Part shown: positions 1 through 7,931 of the stretch, one piece after another | Layout: each line of letters opens with the position of its first letter | Numbering within the stretch: the first letter of the stretch is position 1 | Source: Actinopolymorpha cephalotaxi | GTDB lineage: Bacteria; Actinomycetota; Actinomycetes; Propionibacteriales; Actinopolymorphaceae | Assembly (NCBI RefSeq): GCF_013408535.1 | Contig: NZ_JACBZA010000001.1 | Location: 124,001-188,000, forward strand | Reading direction: 5' to 3' | DNA: 64,000 nucleotides | The notes under the pieces: model-generated | What the model was told of the DNA's origin: nothing | The model's database searches: none | Seen by the model: the letters and a program-made list of their open reading frames with translations, nothing else | Made by a program: the position numbers and the translations under genes

Positions 1-1
1 G

Positions 2-1063
2 GTGATCGGCAGCGTGTGGGCGGAGCAGAAGGGCGAGGTGCTGCTGGCACACGGTGCGGCCATCTATGCCGGCGACCACCTGGGTGACGTCCGCGGTGCC
101 CGGGCCGCCGGGGCATTCGCGCTCGGCGTCGCCACCGGCCCGGTGCCCGCGGAGGACCTGCGCGCGGCCGGCGCCGACGTGGTCCTCGCCGACCTGGCCG
201 ACTTCCCGTACTGGCTGGACGACCACCTGATCGAGCAGCGGCTGGCGGACCTCGACACCCAGCTCGCGGGCCTGGGCTCGGTGATGGTGGCGTTCTCCGG
301 CGGCGCGGACTCCGCGTTCCTGCTGGCCGCCGCGGTCCGCGCGCTCGGACCGGAGAAGGTCGCCGCCGCGACCGCCGTGTCGCCGTCCCTGCCGGACGCC
401 GAACTCGATCCGGCCAGGGAGTTCGCCCAGTCGCTGGGCGTCGAACACCACACGCCGCACACCGACGAGATGGCCCGCGAGGGCTACCGCGCCAACGCCG
501 GCGACCGTTGCTACTTCTGCAAGGCGGAGCTGGTGGAGGTGCTCGGCCCGCTGGCCGAGCGGCTCGGGTTCACCCACATCGCCACCGGTACCAACGCCGA
601 CGACGCGCGGGCCGGCTTCCGTCCAGGTATCCGCGCGGCGGCCGAGCGCGGCGCGGTCACGCCGTTGCGCGACGCCGGCTTCACCAAGGAGCAGGTACGC
701 GAGGCCTCCCGGCGGTGGGGGCTGCCCACCTGGGACAAGCCGGCCGCGGCCTGCCTGTCCAGCCGGATCGCGTACGGCCTGGCGATCACCCCGGCCCGGC
801 TGGCCCGGGTCGAACAGGCCGAGGTCGCCCTGCGGGCGGTCCTGACCGAGTCCGGTACGCCCTACCGCAACCTGCGGGTCCGCGACGTCGGCGACACCGC
901 CCGGATCGAGGTGGACGCCGAGCTCGTCGACCAGGTGGCCGGGATGGACGAGGCGATCGAGGCGGTGCTCGCGGCCGGCTTCGAGGTGGCGGAGGTCGAT
1001 CCCAAGGGCTTCCGTTCCGGTGCGATGAACGAGCTCCTGCCCGATCCGGTGCGCTACCGCTGA
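2..1063 (+). CDS. larE: HAD hydrolase C-terminus fused to LarE-type sulfur transferase (5' partial)
   Basis: The frame is open at the left edge, so the N-terminus is missing. Residues 1-75 look like the end of a HAD phosphatase (GDHLGD motif at 24-29, then an ARAAG helix). Residues ~80-353 match LarE, the ATP-dependent sacrificial sulfur transferase that makes the nickel-pincer cofactor of lactate racemase-type enzymes: PP-loop SGGADS at 99-104, CYFC at 170-173 and a third cysteine at 251 in ACLSSR. Known LarE proteins use either one sacrificial cysteine or three cysteines holding an Fe-S cluster; three cysteines here fit the second type, which is inference. No larA, larB or larC lies in the window. 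HAD and LarE are normally separate proteins, so the in-frame fusion is unusual. Confidence 0.85.
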   Translation: MIGSVWAEQKGEVLLAHGAAIYAGDHLGDVRGARAAGAFALGVATGPVPAEDLRAAGADVVLADLADFPYWLDDHLIEQRLADLDTQLAGLGSVMVAFSGGADSAFLLAAAVRALGPEKVAAATAVSPSLPDAELDPAREFAQSLGVEHHTPHTDEMAREGYRANAGDRCYFCKAELVEVLGPLAERLGFTHIATGTNADDARAGFRPGIRAAAERGAVTPLRDAGFTKEQVREASRRWGLPTWDKPAAACLSSRIAYGLAITPARLARVEQAEVALRAVLTESGTPYRNLRVRDVGDTARIEVDAELVDQVAGMDEAIEAVLAAGFEVAEVDPKGFRSGAMNELLPDPVRYR

Positions 1064-1139
1064 TCCGGCCGGGCGCAAGCCGTTACCGGCGAAGCTGATC
1101 TAAGTAGTGGAGTGCGGGCTTCGCGCCGTCTAGGCTGGG

Positions 1140-1166
1140 AGTGGCCCCCGTGCGACGGGGGCCACT
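1140..1166 (+). terminator. Hairpin terminator after the HAD-LarE gene
   Basis: A perfect 12-bp stem (AGTGGCCCCCGT paired with ACGGGGGCCACT) with a 3-nt loop lies 77 nt after the larE stop and before the cold-shock gene. There is no U tract, as is common for actinobacterial terminators. Confidence 0.65.
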
Positions 1167-1233
1167 GTCATGGACGGGCGCGGGACGGTCCGCGTTCTAC
1201 GCAACCTTCGGGTTCAGCGCGAGTGAGGTCGAT

Positions 1234-1617
1234 GTGCCGGCTGGCAAGGTGAAGTGGTACGACTCGGAGAAGGGCTTCGGCTTCCTCACCAAGGACGGTG
1301 GCGGTGACGTCTACGTCCGGGCGAGCGCCCTGCCCGCGGGAGTCACCGCGCTCAAGGCCGGTCAGCGGGTGGAGTTCGGCATCGTCGAGGGCCGCAAGGG
1401 CGACCAGGCGCTGTCGGTGCGGTTGCTGGAAGCCCCGCCGAGCGTGTCCAAGGCGATGCGCAAGACACCGGACGAGATGGTGCTGATCGTGGAGGACCTG
1501 ATCCGGCTGCTCGACGGCCTGGAGACCACCTACCGCCGCGAGCGTCACCCGGACCCGCGTACGTCCAAGAAGGTGTCCACCGTGCTACGCGCGCTGGCCG
1601 ACGAGCTGGAGCTCTGA
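1234..1617 (+). CDS. Cold-shock domain protein, 127 aa
   Basis: The start [18 protein letters not shown] is the classic cold-shock (OB-fold) opening with the RNP1 motif (KGFGF), and the RNP2-like VYVRAS follows. The domain takes residues 1-~67. A C-terminal extension of ~60 residues is predicted helical, as in the 127-aa actinobacterial type rather than the 67-aa CspA type. The GTG at 1234 is chosen because the frame upstream overlaps the hairpin at 1140-1166 and has no family similarity. Likely a cytoplasmic RNA chaperone. It converges with the MFS gene 32 nt downstream. Confidence 0.85.
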   Translation: MPAGKVKWYDSEKGFGFLTKDGGGDVYVRASALPAGVTALKAGQRVEFGIVEGRKGDQALSVRLLEAPPSVSKAMRKTPDEMVLIVEDLIRLLDGLETTYRRERHPDPRTSKKVSTVLRALADELEL

Positions 1618-1649
1618 CCGGGGCCTCACCCGGTCACCCGAAGGCGCCG

Positions 1650-3299
1650 TCAGCGGTCCGCCGCGCCGGTCGGCGTCCGCGGCCCCGGTGGCGTCTGCGC
1701 CGACTGCGGCGACTGTGCCGTCCGGGTAGTCGTGGACGGCGCAGACGCCGACCCGCGCGGTGTTCGCAGGACGACCACCAGCCCCGCCGCCAGCCCGGCG
1801 GCGCACAGCCCGAGCCCGAGCTGGGGGATCAGCGGGAGCACGATCCCGATGCCGCCGCCGACCACCCAGGCCAGCTGGATCAGCGTCTCCGAGCGCGCGA
1901 AGACGCTGGTCCGCACGGCTTCGGGCACCTCGTGCTGGATGAGCGCGTCCAGTGACAGCTTGCCCGCCTGCTGCGCGAAACCCGCGGCGAACGCCAGCAC
2001 CGCGACCGTCACCAGTCCGTAGAACGTCGCGGCCAGGGCGGCCACCACGGCAGTGACGCCGAGGAGTACCGACACCACGAGCTCGGGCCGCCGGGCCCGG
2101 GCCAGCGCGCCGAGTGCCGTACCCACCAGGTTGCCGGCACCGGCGGCGCCGACCACCGCGGCCACCTGCACGGTCGCCGACCAGCCGGGCAGCGGCACCT
2201 CGCGCAGCAGGAACGCCATGAACATCAACAGGAAGCCCGACAGCACGCGGAACGCGACGTTCGCCCGCAGCGCCATCCCGATGCTGGGGGAGATGCCTCG
2301 CAGCCGCCGGCCGATGTCGGCGATCCGGACGTCCTCCTCACCCTCGGCGGAGTCCACCCGGGTGGGCAGCAGAATCGCGGCGACCGTGCCCGCGGCGAAG
2401 ACCACGAACGCGAACCGCAACGGCCACTGCGAACCGAAGTACGCCAGACCGCCCGCGGCCGCGCCGACGACACCCGCGCCGATGCTGCCGGCGAGGGAGA
2501 TCCGCGAGTTGGCGGTGACCAGCGCGACGCCGTCCGGCAGCAGCCGTGGCACCGCCGCGGCCCGGGTCACGTTGTGTGCCTTGGACGCGATCAGGCAGCC
2601 GAACACCAGCGGGTACAGCCACAGCGCGCCGGTGGCGACGCCGCCGGCCATCACCCAGCAGAAGAACGCCCGGACCGCCATCGTCGAGCCGATCGCCCAT
2701 CGGCGGCCGCGGCGGAAGCGGTCCAGGAACGGCCCGATCAGCGGGGCGACCACGACGAACGGCGCCATCGTGATGAGCAGGTAGAGCGCCACCCGGCCGC
2801 GGGCCTCGCCGGACGGCACGGCGAAGAAGAGCGTGCCGGCGAGCCCGATGGCCATCGCCGCGTCGCCGCCGGCGTGGAACGCGTTCAGCTCGATCAGCTT
2901 GGCCAGCCCGGACTCGCCCATGCCCTGGGCATGAGTCGCCCGGCGTACCCGGCGGACGCCCGCGCCACCCGCCCGTCGCGCTCCCCGGCCGGCCCGGGCG
3001 CCCGCCGCGCCGACCACGCCGGCGGTGCGGGTGAGCCCGTCCCGCGCGGCGCGGGCACGCGACCTGCGGGGCGGGGAGTTCGGGTCGTTCCGCGGCGGGG
3101 CGGACCCGTTCGGCGTGGACCCGTTGGGTGTCGGTCCGCTCGGTGTGGACCCGTTCGGCGTGGATCCGTTCTCGCCCGCCGGCTGCTCGTCGAGTGGGCG
3201 GGTGCGGTCGGCGCCGGGGGAGTCCGGGGCCGCCCGCTGCCCGGCGCGGCGGCCCGGCGGTCCGAGCGGCCGGCCCGGCGGGCGATCACGTGGTTCCAC
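1650..3299 (-). CDS. MFS transporter with Pro/Gly-rich N-terminal extension
   Basis: The membrane part begins near the helix GDAAMAIGLAGTLFFAVPSG and continues with about 12 hydrophobic segments and the MFS loop FLDRFRRGRRWA. Before it are ~130 residues of low complexity (repeats of NGSTP/NGSAP, then Arg/Ala-rich sequence), probably a cytosolic tail. Substrate unknown. The GTG at 3299 is preferred because GGGAGAGG (3308-3315) lies 8 nt upstream; in-frame starts at 3305 and 3383 exist. Divergent from the DUF3027 gene. The C-terminus is also Ser/Thr/Pro-rich. Confidence 0.8.
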   Translation of the reverse strand: MEPRDRPPGRPLGPPGRRAGQRAAPDSPGADRTRPLDEQPAGENGSTPNGSTPSGPTPNGSTPNGSAPPRNDPNSPPRRSRARAARDGLTRTAGVVGAAGARAGRGARRAGGAGVRRVRRATHAQGMGESGLAKLIELNAFHAGGDAAMAIGLAGTLFFAVPSGEARGRVALYLLITMAPFVVVAPLIGPFLDRFRRGRRWAIGSTMAVRAFFCWVMAGGVATGALWLYPLVFGCLIASKAHNVTRAAAVPRLLPDGVALVTANSRISLAGSIGAGVVGAAAGGLAYFGSQWPLRFAFVVFAAGTVAAILLPTRVDSAEGEEDVRIADIGRRLRGISPSIGMALRANVAFRVLSGFLLMFMAFLLREVPLPGWSATVQVAAVVGAAGAGNLVGTALGALARARRPELVVSVLLGVTAVVAALAATFYGLVTVAVLAFAAGFAQQAGKLSLDALIQHEVPEAVRTSVFARSETLIQLAWVVGGGIGIVLPLIPQLGLGLCAAGLAAGLVVVLRTPRGSASAPSTTTRTAQSPQSAQTPPGPRTPTGAADR

Positions 3300-3442
3300 C
3301 GTCACATCCTCTCCCGGTCGTCTCACCGGCGTCTCGTGCTCCCCCGCGACGACCGGACCGGAGACGGACCCAGGGAGGGCCATTCCGGGCGGGGACGCGG
3401 CACCCGGTGAGGACCAAGCGGGCGCGTGCGAGAATCGCTGTC
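3300..3442. promoter_or_regulatory. Divergent promoter region, MFS / DUF3027
   Basis: This 143-bp gap serves two divergent genes. GAGAAT at 3430-3435 ends 7 nt before the GTG of the DUF3027 gene, and no Shine-Dalgarno is present, suggesting a leaderless mRNA. No repressor-type palindrome stands out. Confidence 0.45.
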
Positions 3443-4258
3443 GTGAGTACCACCACCCGACGGCTTTCCCGGACCGTGCGGATCGACGCCGTGTGCGCGG
3501 GGGCCGTGGAGCTGGCGCGCGCCGCCGCCCGCGAGGTCGCGGCCGAGGGCGAGGTCGGCGCCTACCTCGGCTGCGAGACCGAGGGCGAGCGAGTCGTCAC
3601 CCACTACTTCGCCGCCGATCATCGCGGCTACCTCGGCTGGCGCTGGGCGGTCAGCGTGGCCCGCGCCGCCCGGGCCAAGGCCGCGACCGTGGACGAGGTC
3701 GTACTCCTCCCCGGTCCGGAAGCGATCACCTCGCCCGCCTGGGTGCCGTGGTCGCAGCGGGTGCAGGCGGGCGACCTGGGCCCCGGCGACATCCTGCCGA
3801 CGGCGGCGGACGACTTCCGTCTGGTGCCCGGCTACCTCGGCCCCGACGACACCGGGTCCGCCGACTCCCTCCGCGTCCTCAACCAGGAAGTCGGCCTCGG
3901 CCGGGTCCGGGTGCTGTCGGTGGAAGGCCGCGACGACGCCGCCGAACGCTGGTACACCGGACCGAACGGCCCGGAGGACCCGGTCGCGCAGGCCGCCCCG
4001 GCCGCCTGCTCCACCTGCGCCTTCCTGGTCCCGCTGGCCGGACCGCTGGGCACGGTGTTCGGGGTGTGCAGCAACGAGTTCTCGCCGAGCGACGCCCAGG
4101 TGGTGGCGTTCGACCATGGCTGCGGTGCGCACTCCGAGATCCAGGCGCCCACCCCCGCCTCGGCCGAGCCGACCGGGTTGCCCTCGCACGTGCTCGACAC
4201 CCTGGGCTACGACGACCTGGAGTACCAACCCCGGAAGTCCCGCCGATCCGGTCGCTGA
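3443..4258 (+). CDS. DUF3027 family protein, 271 aa
   Basis: Matches the actinobacterial DUF3027 family: an AYLGCETEGERVVTHYFAA region, RGYLGWRWAVSVARA, a VLLPGP-AIxxPAWVPW segment around residues 90-110, and a C-terminal part with CSTCAFLVPL and VCSNEFSPSDAQVV that may bind metal through its cysteines. Function unknown in the family; conserved next to cold-shock and MFS genes in actinomycetes, as here. The GTG at 3443 is chosen because it starts the conserved region and follows a -10-like hexamer by 7 nt; the longer open frame upstream overlaps the divergent gene. Confidence 0.85.
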   Translation: MSTTTRRLSRTVRIDAVCAGAVELARAAAREVAAEGEVGAYLGCETEGERVVTHYFAADHRGYLGWRWAVSVARAARAKAATVDEVVLLPGPEAITSPAWVPWSQRVQAGDLGPGDILPTAADDFRLVPGYLGPDDTGSADSLRVLNQEVGLGRVRVLSVEGRDDAAERWYTGPNGPEDPVAQAAPAACSTCAFLVPLAGPLGTVFGVCSNEFSPSDAQVVAFDHGCGAHSEIQAPTPASAEPTGLPSHVLDTLGYDDLEYQPRKSRRSGR

Positions 4259-4334
4259 GCCGGCCCGGTCGCTGAGCCGGGCCCGTGTCCGGGGCCTGCT
4301 CGGTCCGGCCGGCGCCTGCTCTGCTTGCTTCTGC

Positions 4335-4655
4335 CTACTCGCCCTGCCGGGACCGCGCCTGCGAGTCCTGCCGCATCCGGTCGCGGCGCCAGCGGCAGTA
4401 CGCCAGCCCGACCAGGCCCAGCACGATCCCGGTCACGCACGTCCACAGCCACCATTCCATGCCGGCCGCGCGCAGCCGGGACGCGAACGGCAGCAGGCCC
4501 AGCAGGGCGGCCGCCCAGACCAGAATGCCGACCAGGACGGTGCGTACGCCGTCGACGTCGAGCGGGTGCACCTCGCTGGCGAGAAGCCGCCCGCCGGCCG
4601 GCCGACCGGACTCGTCCGTGGCCGCGGCATCCGGGGTAGGTTCGTCCGGGTTCAC
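4335..4655 (-). CDS. DUF2530 family two-helix membrane protein, 106 aa
   Basis: The PLDVDGVRTVLVGILVWAAA segment followed by EWWLWTCVTGIVLGLVGLAY is characteristic of DUF2530, small actinobacterial proteins with two transmembrane helices and a charged C-terminus (CRWRRDRMRQDSQ). Function unknown. Start GTG (VNPDEPT) at 4655: TACGCT lies 6 nt upstream and there is no Shine-Dalgarno, so it is probably leaderless. The gene diverges from the purine permease. Confidence 0.75.
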   Translation of the reverse strand: MNPDEPTPDAAATDESGRPAGGRLLASEVHPLDVDGVRTVLVGILVWAAALLGLLPFASRLRAAGMEWWLWTCVTGIVLGLVGLAYCRWRRDRMRQDSQARSRQGE

Positions 4656-4825
4656 ACGCCGAGCGTAACCCGGGCGTCTCATACGTAGGACATCATTCGC
4701 GGTTGGTGGCACCTCCGCGTCGGGCCGAGGGTCGGCGTCTGGCATGCTGCCGCCGGATTCTCAGGGGCGCGCGCGCCCTGCTCGTGGGGCGCGGGCCGCC
4801 CTCCATGGCTAGAAAGGTTCCTTCG

Positions 4826-6322
4826 ATGGCCGGTGCGGCAACCGACACGGTAACCACCGAAAAGGGCGACAGCAGTCCCAACGGTGGACTCGACCGTTTC
4901 TTCCGGATCAGCGAGCGCGGCTCGACGGTCGGCCGGGAGGTCCGCGGCGGGCTGGTGACGTTCTTCGCGATGGCCTACATCGTCGCGCTGAACCCGCTGA
5001 TCATCGGCACCGTCAAGGACGCGAGCGGGCATTTCCTCGGTGGCGGCACCTCGCCGAACATCGCGATGGTCGCCGCGGCCACCGCGCTGGTCGCGGGCGT
5101 CGTCACGATCCTGATGGGCCTGGTCGCCAACTATCCGCTGGCGCTGGCGACCGGGCTCGGCCTGAACGCCTTCCTCGCGTTCGGCATCGCGTCCTCGATG
5201 ACCTGGGCGGACGCGATGGGGCTCATCGTGCTCGAGGGCCTGGTCATCCTGGTGCTGGTGCTCACCGGCTTCCGCAAGGCGGTGTTCCACGCCGTGCCCC
5301 GCGAGCTCAAGACCGCGATCAGTGTCGGCATCGGGCTCTTCATCGCGCTGATCGGCTTCGTCGACGCGGGTCTGGTCCGGCGTACCGCCGCACCGCCGGT
5401 GCCGGTGCAGTTCGGCGTCGACGGGTCCCTCGGCGGCTGGCCCGTCCTGGTGTTCGTGGTGGGCCTGCTGGCAATCACGATCATGGTGGTACGCAAGGTG
5501 CGCGGTGCCATCCTGTACGGCATCCTCGGCGCCACCGTGCTGGCCATCGTGATCGAGGCGATCACCAAGGTCGGCGCCGCCGGGCCCGGTTACGCCACCA
5601 ACCCGCGGGGCTGGGGCCTGAACGTCCCGCGGCTGCCCGACCACTGGATCCAGGTGCCCGACTTCGGTCTGCTCGGCCACTTCAGCCTGCTCGGCTCGTT
5701 CGAGCGGGTCGGCGTCGTGGCCGCGGTCCTGCTCATCTTCACCCTGATGGTCGCCGACTTCTTCGACACGATGGGGACGATGACCGCGATCGGCTCCGAG
5801 GCCGGGCTGCTGGACGAGGACGGCGTACCGCCGAACTCCCAGCGGATCCTGGTGGTCGACTCGGTGGCCGCGGCCGCCGGTGGTGCGGCGTCGGTGTCGT
5901 CGGCCACGTCCTACATCGAGTCCGCCGCGGGCGTCGGCGAGGGTGCGCGCACCGGGCTGGCCAGCGTCGTCACCGGCGTGTGCTTCCTGCTCGCCACGGC
6001 CTTCGCGCCGATCGTGGAGATCATTCCCTACGAGGCGGCCACGCCGGCCCTGGTCGTGGTCGGGTTCTTGATGATGACCCAGGTCACCGAGATCTCCTGG
6101 GACAAGTACGACATCGCGATCCCGGCGTTCCTCACCATCGTGCTGATGCCGTTCACGTACTCCATCAGCGTCGGCATCGGCGCGGGTTTCGTGTCCTACG
6201 TCGTGCTGCGTGCCGCCCGTGGCAAGGCGCGTGAGATCCACCCGCTGCTGTGGGTGGTCGCGCTGCTGTTCGTCGTGTACTTCGCGATCGACCCGATCAA
6301 GCAGGCCCTCGGCGTCTCCTGA
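4826..6322 (+). CDS. NCS2/AzgA-type purine permease, 498 aa
   Basis: A polytopic membrane protein with the AzgA-subfamily signatures: GRE-RGGLVTFFAMAYIVALNP at residues ~35-55, ATGLGLNAFLAF, and DFFDTMGTM in the segment that carries substrate-binding acidic residues. Family members import adenine, guanine or hypoxanthine with protons. The ATG at 4826 is preferred over that at 4805 because GAAAGG sits 9 nt upstream, whereas 4805 has no ribosome binding site. It is a monocistronic unit with no purine salvage gene beside it. Confidence 0.85.
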   Translation: MAGAATDTVTTEKGDSSPNGGLDRFFRISERGSTVGREVRGGLVTFFAMAYIVALNPLIIGTVKDASGHFLGGGTSPNIAMVAAATALVAGVVTILMGLVANYPLALATGLGLNAFLAFGIASSMTWADAMGLIVLEGLVILVLVLTGFRKAVFHAVPRELKTAISVGIGLFIALIGFVDAGLVRRTAAPPVPVQFGVDGSLGGWPVLVFVVGLLAITIMVVRKVRGAILYGILGATVLAIVIEAITKVGAAGPGYATNPRGWGLNVPRLPDHWIQVPDFGLLGHFSLLGSFERVGVVAAVLLIFTLMVADFFDTMGTMTAIGSEAGLLDEDGVPPNSQRILVVDSVAAAAGGAASVSSATSYIESAAGVGEGARTGLASVVTGVCFLLATAFAPIVEIIPYEAATPALVVVGFLMMTQVTEISWDKYDIAIPAFLTIVLMPFTYSISVGIGAGFVSYVVLRAARGKAREIHPLLWVVALLFVVYFAIDPIKQALGVS

Positions 6323-6419
6323 GGCCCTGCGCCGGGTCCCGGGCTTGCCGGCCGGGGCCCTTGCGGGACCTTCGGGGTCCGGTCCGGCACGAGCCGGGAG
6401 GTTACGGGACACTGTGCCC

Positions 6420-7193
6420 ATGCCGGGTTATGTGGAAGGTCTGTTCTCGCTGCACGGCCGGGTGGCGTTGGTCACCGGTGGAAGCTCGGGGATCGGGGCG
6501 GCGATCGCGACTGCCCTGGCCCGGGCCGGCGCCGACGTGGTGGTGGTCGCCCGGCGGGAGCCCCCGCTGCTGGAGACGGTGGCGGCCCTGCGCCGGGCCG
6601 GTTGCCAGGCCGCGCACGTGCAGGCTGACCTCGGGATCCGCGCGGAGGTGTTCCGGGCGGCCGAGGAGGCGGTGGCGGTGTTCGGTGAGCCCGACATCGT
6701 GGTGCACGCAGCCGGGGTCAACCGCCGCCCGCCCCTGGCCGAGCTCACCCCCGCCGACTGGGACCAGACCCTGGCGGTCAACCTCGACGCCGCGTTCCTG
6801 CTCGGCCAGCGGTTCGGCCCGGCGATGGCCGCCCGTGGCTGGGGCCGGATCATCAACGTCGGTTCGCAGCAGTCCATCCGGGCGTTCGGCAACAGCGGTG
6901 CGTACGGCGTGTCCAAGGCCGGCGTGCTCGCCCTCACCCGTTCCCAGGCGGAGGCCTGGTCGGCACGGGGCGTGCGGTGCAACGCGATCGTTCCGGGCTT
7001 CGTCCGCACCCCGCTCACCGAGGCGGTGATGAGCGACCCCGACCGCGAGCACGCGCTGGCCGCCCGGACGATGATCGGCCGTAACGGGCTGCCGGAGGAC
7101 TTCGCGGGCGTGGCGGTGCTGCTGGCCGGGGACGCCGCGGACTACATCACCGGGCAGGCGATCTTCGTCGACGGCGGCTTCTCCGTCACCTGA
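6420..7193 (+). CDS. SDR family oxidoreductase, 257 aa
   Basis: Classical short-chain dehydrogenase with a Rossmann dinucleotide motif TGGSSGIG at 19-26, HAAG at 96-99, catalytic Ser149 (NVGSQ), Tyr162 and Lys166 (AYGVSKAG), and the C-terminal FVDGGFSVT. The sequence resembles the gluconate 5-dehydrogenase / 3-oxoacyl-ACP reductase group; the substrate cannot be named. NAD(P)-dependent and cytosolic. GACACT 7 nt before the ATG suggests a leaderless transcript. The nearest neighbours are unrelated. Confidence 0.88.
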   Translation: MPGYVEGLFSLHGRVALVTGGSSGIGAAIATALARAGADVVVVARREPPLLETVAALRRAGCQAAHVQADLGIRAEVFRAAEEAVAVFGEPDIVVHAAGVNRRPPLAELTPADWDQTLAVNLDAAFLLGQRFGPAMAARGWGRIINVGSQQSIRAFGNSGAYGVSKAGVLALTRSQAEAWSARGVRCNAIVPGFVRTPLTEAVMSDPDREHALAARTMIGRNGLPEDFAGVAVLLAGDAADYITGQAIFVDGGFSVT

Positions 7194-7242
7194 GGATCGC
7201 CGGCCTGAGTGACCGCTCCCGCCCCATCCTGATCCCCGTTCG

Positions 7243-7266
7243 CGGTCCCTCTCGGCGTCGGGACCG
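7243..7266 (+). terminator. Possible terminator after the SDR gene
   Basis: CGGTCCC and GGGACCG form a 7-bp stem with a 10-nt loop, 50 nt past the SDR stop, without a U tract. Modest stem. Confidence 0.3.
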
Positions 7267-7484
7267 GGGCGCCCGGAAGGCGCGGGATGCGCGGTCTGGA
7301 CGGTTGCGGGAAACCTCCGCGGTGCTCGGAAACTCCCCTGTCCACAGTGTGGGAACGCAACCACATCCACGGCGGGATAGCGCTTGCCGAAACCGGAAAC
7401 CCTTACCTGCATGCTGGGAACGTGCGGGGGGAATGCTCGGCGTCGGGTGGTCGTTAGCAAAGGTAATGAGGTACGCTAACTTTC
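7267..7484 (+). promoter_or_regulatory. Promoter region of the marR-MFS operon with an inverted repeat
   Basis: GTTAGC (7453-7458) and GCTAAC (7475-7480) form an inverted repeat whose half-site centres are 22 bp apart, about two helical turns. It overlaps TACGCT (7472-7477), the likely -10 of a transcript that begins at or next to the ATG at 7485. The position suits autorepression by the MarR protein. The remainder of this gap shows nothing recognisable. Confidence 0.45.
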
Positions 7485-7931
7485 ATGCCGTCATCAACCT
7501 TGCCCGTGAAGTCTGACGCGGGCCTCGCAAGCGTGTTGCGTATATCGGTGATGCGGATGTCCCGTCGGCTGCGAAACCAGCGCGCCGCCGACCACCAGCT
7601 CACAGCGAACCAGCTCGGCGTGATGGCCACTGTCAACCGTCACGGGGCGTTGACGATCGGTGAGATCGCCGCCCTGGAAAAGGTGCGGCCCCCGTCGACC
7701 ACTCGCACGGTGAGCTCGCTGGAGGCCCTCGGTCTCGCGGTGCGTGAGGCGCACCCCACCGACGGGCGCCAGGTGGTGGTCCGGCTGGCCGACGAAGGAC
7801 GCCGCATCCTCGCCGAGGACCGGAAGCGACGCGACGCGTGGCTGGCCCGGCGCCTTCGTGAACTCTCCCCCGACGAGAAAGAGATCCTGCGCCAGGCGGC
7901 GCCGATCCTGGAAAGGCTGGCCGCAGCGTGA
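7485..7931 (+). CDS. MarR family transcriptional regulator, 148 aa
   Basis: Winged-helix protein of normal MarR length. Recognition region LTIGEIAALEKVRPPSTTRTVSSLEALGLAVREAHPTDGRQVVVRL at ~58-102 includes the family's wing motif (DGRQVVVRLADEG). Dimerisation helices flank it. Its stop overlaps the start of the MFS gene (GTGA), so the two are translationally coupled. Probably represses the pair and is relieved by a substrate of the pump. An inverted repeat lies over its own promoter. Confidence 0.88.
   Translation: MPSSTLPVKSDAGLASVLRISVMRMSRRLRNQRAADHQLTANQLGVMATVNRHGALTIGEIAALEKVRPPSTTRTVSSLEALGLAVREAHPTDGRQVVVRLADEGRRILAEDRKRRDAWLARRLRELSPDEKEILRQAAPILERLAAA

Noticed and set aside
4679-6421. 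580-codon minus-strand open frame
   Set aside because: Antisense of the purine permease, Asp/His/Gln-rich and without motifs.
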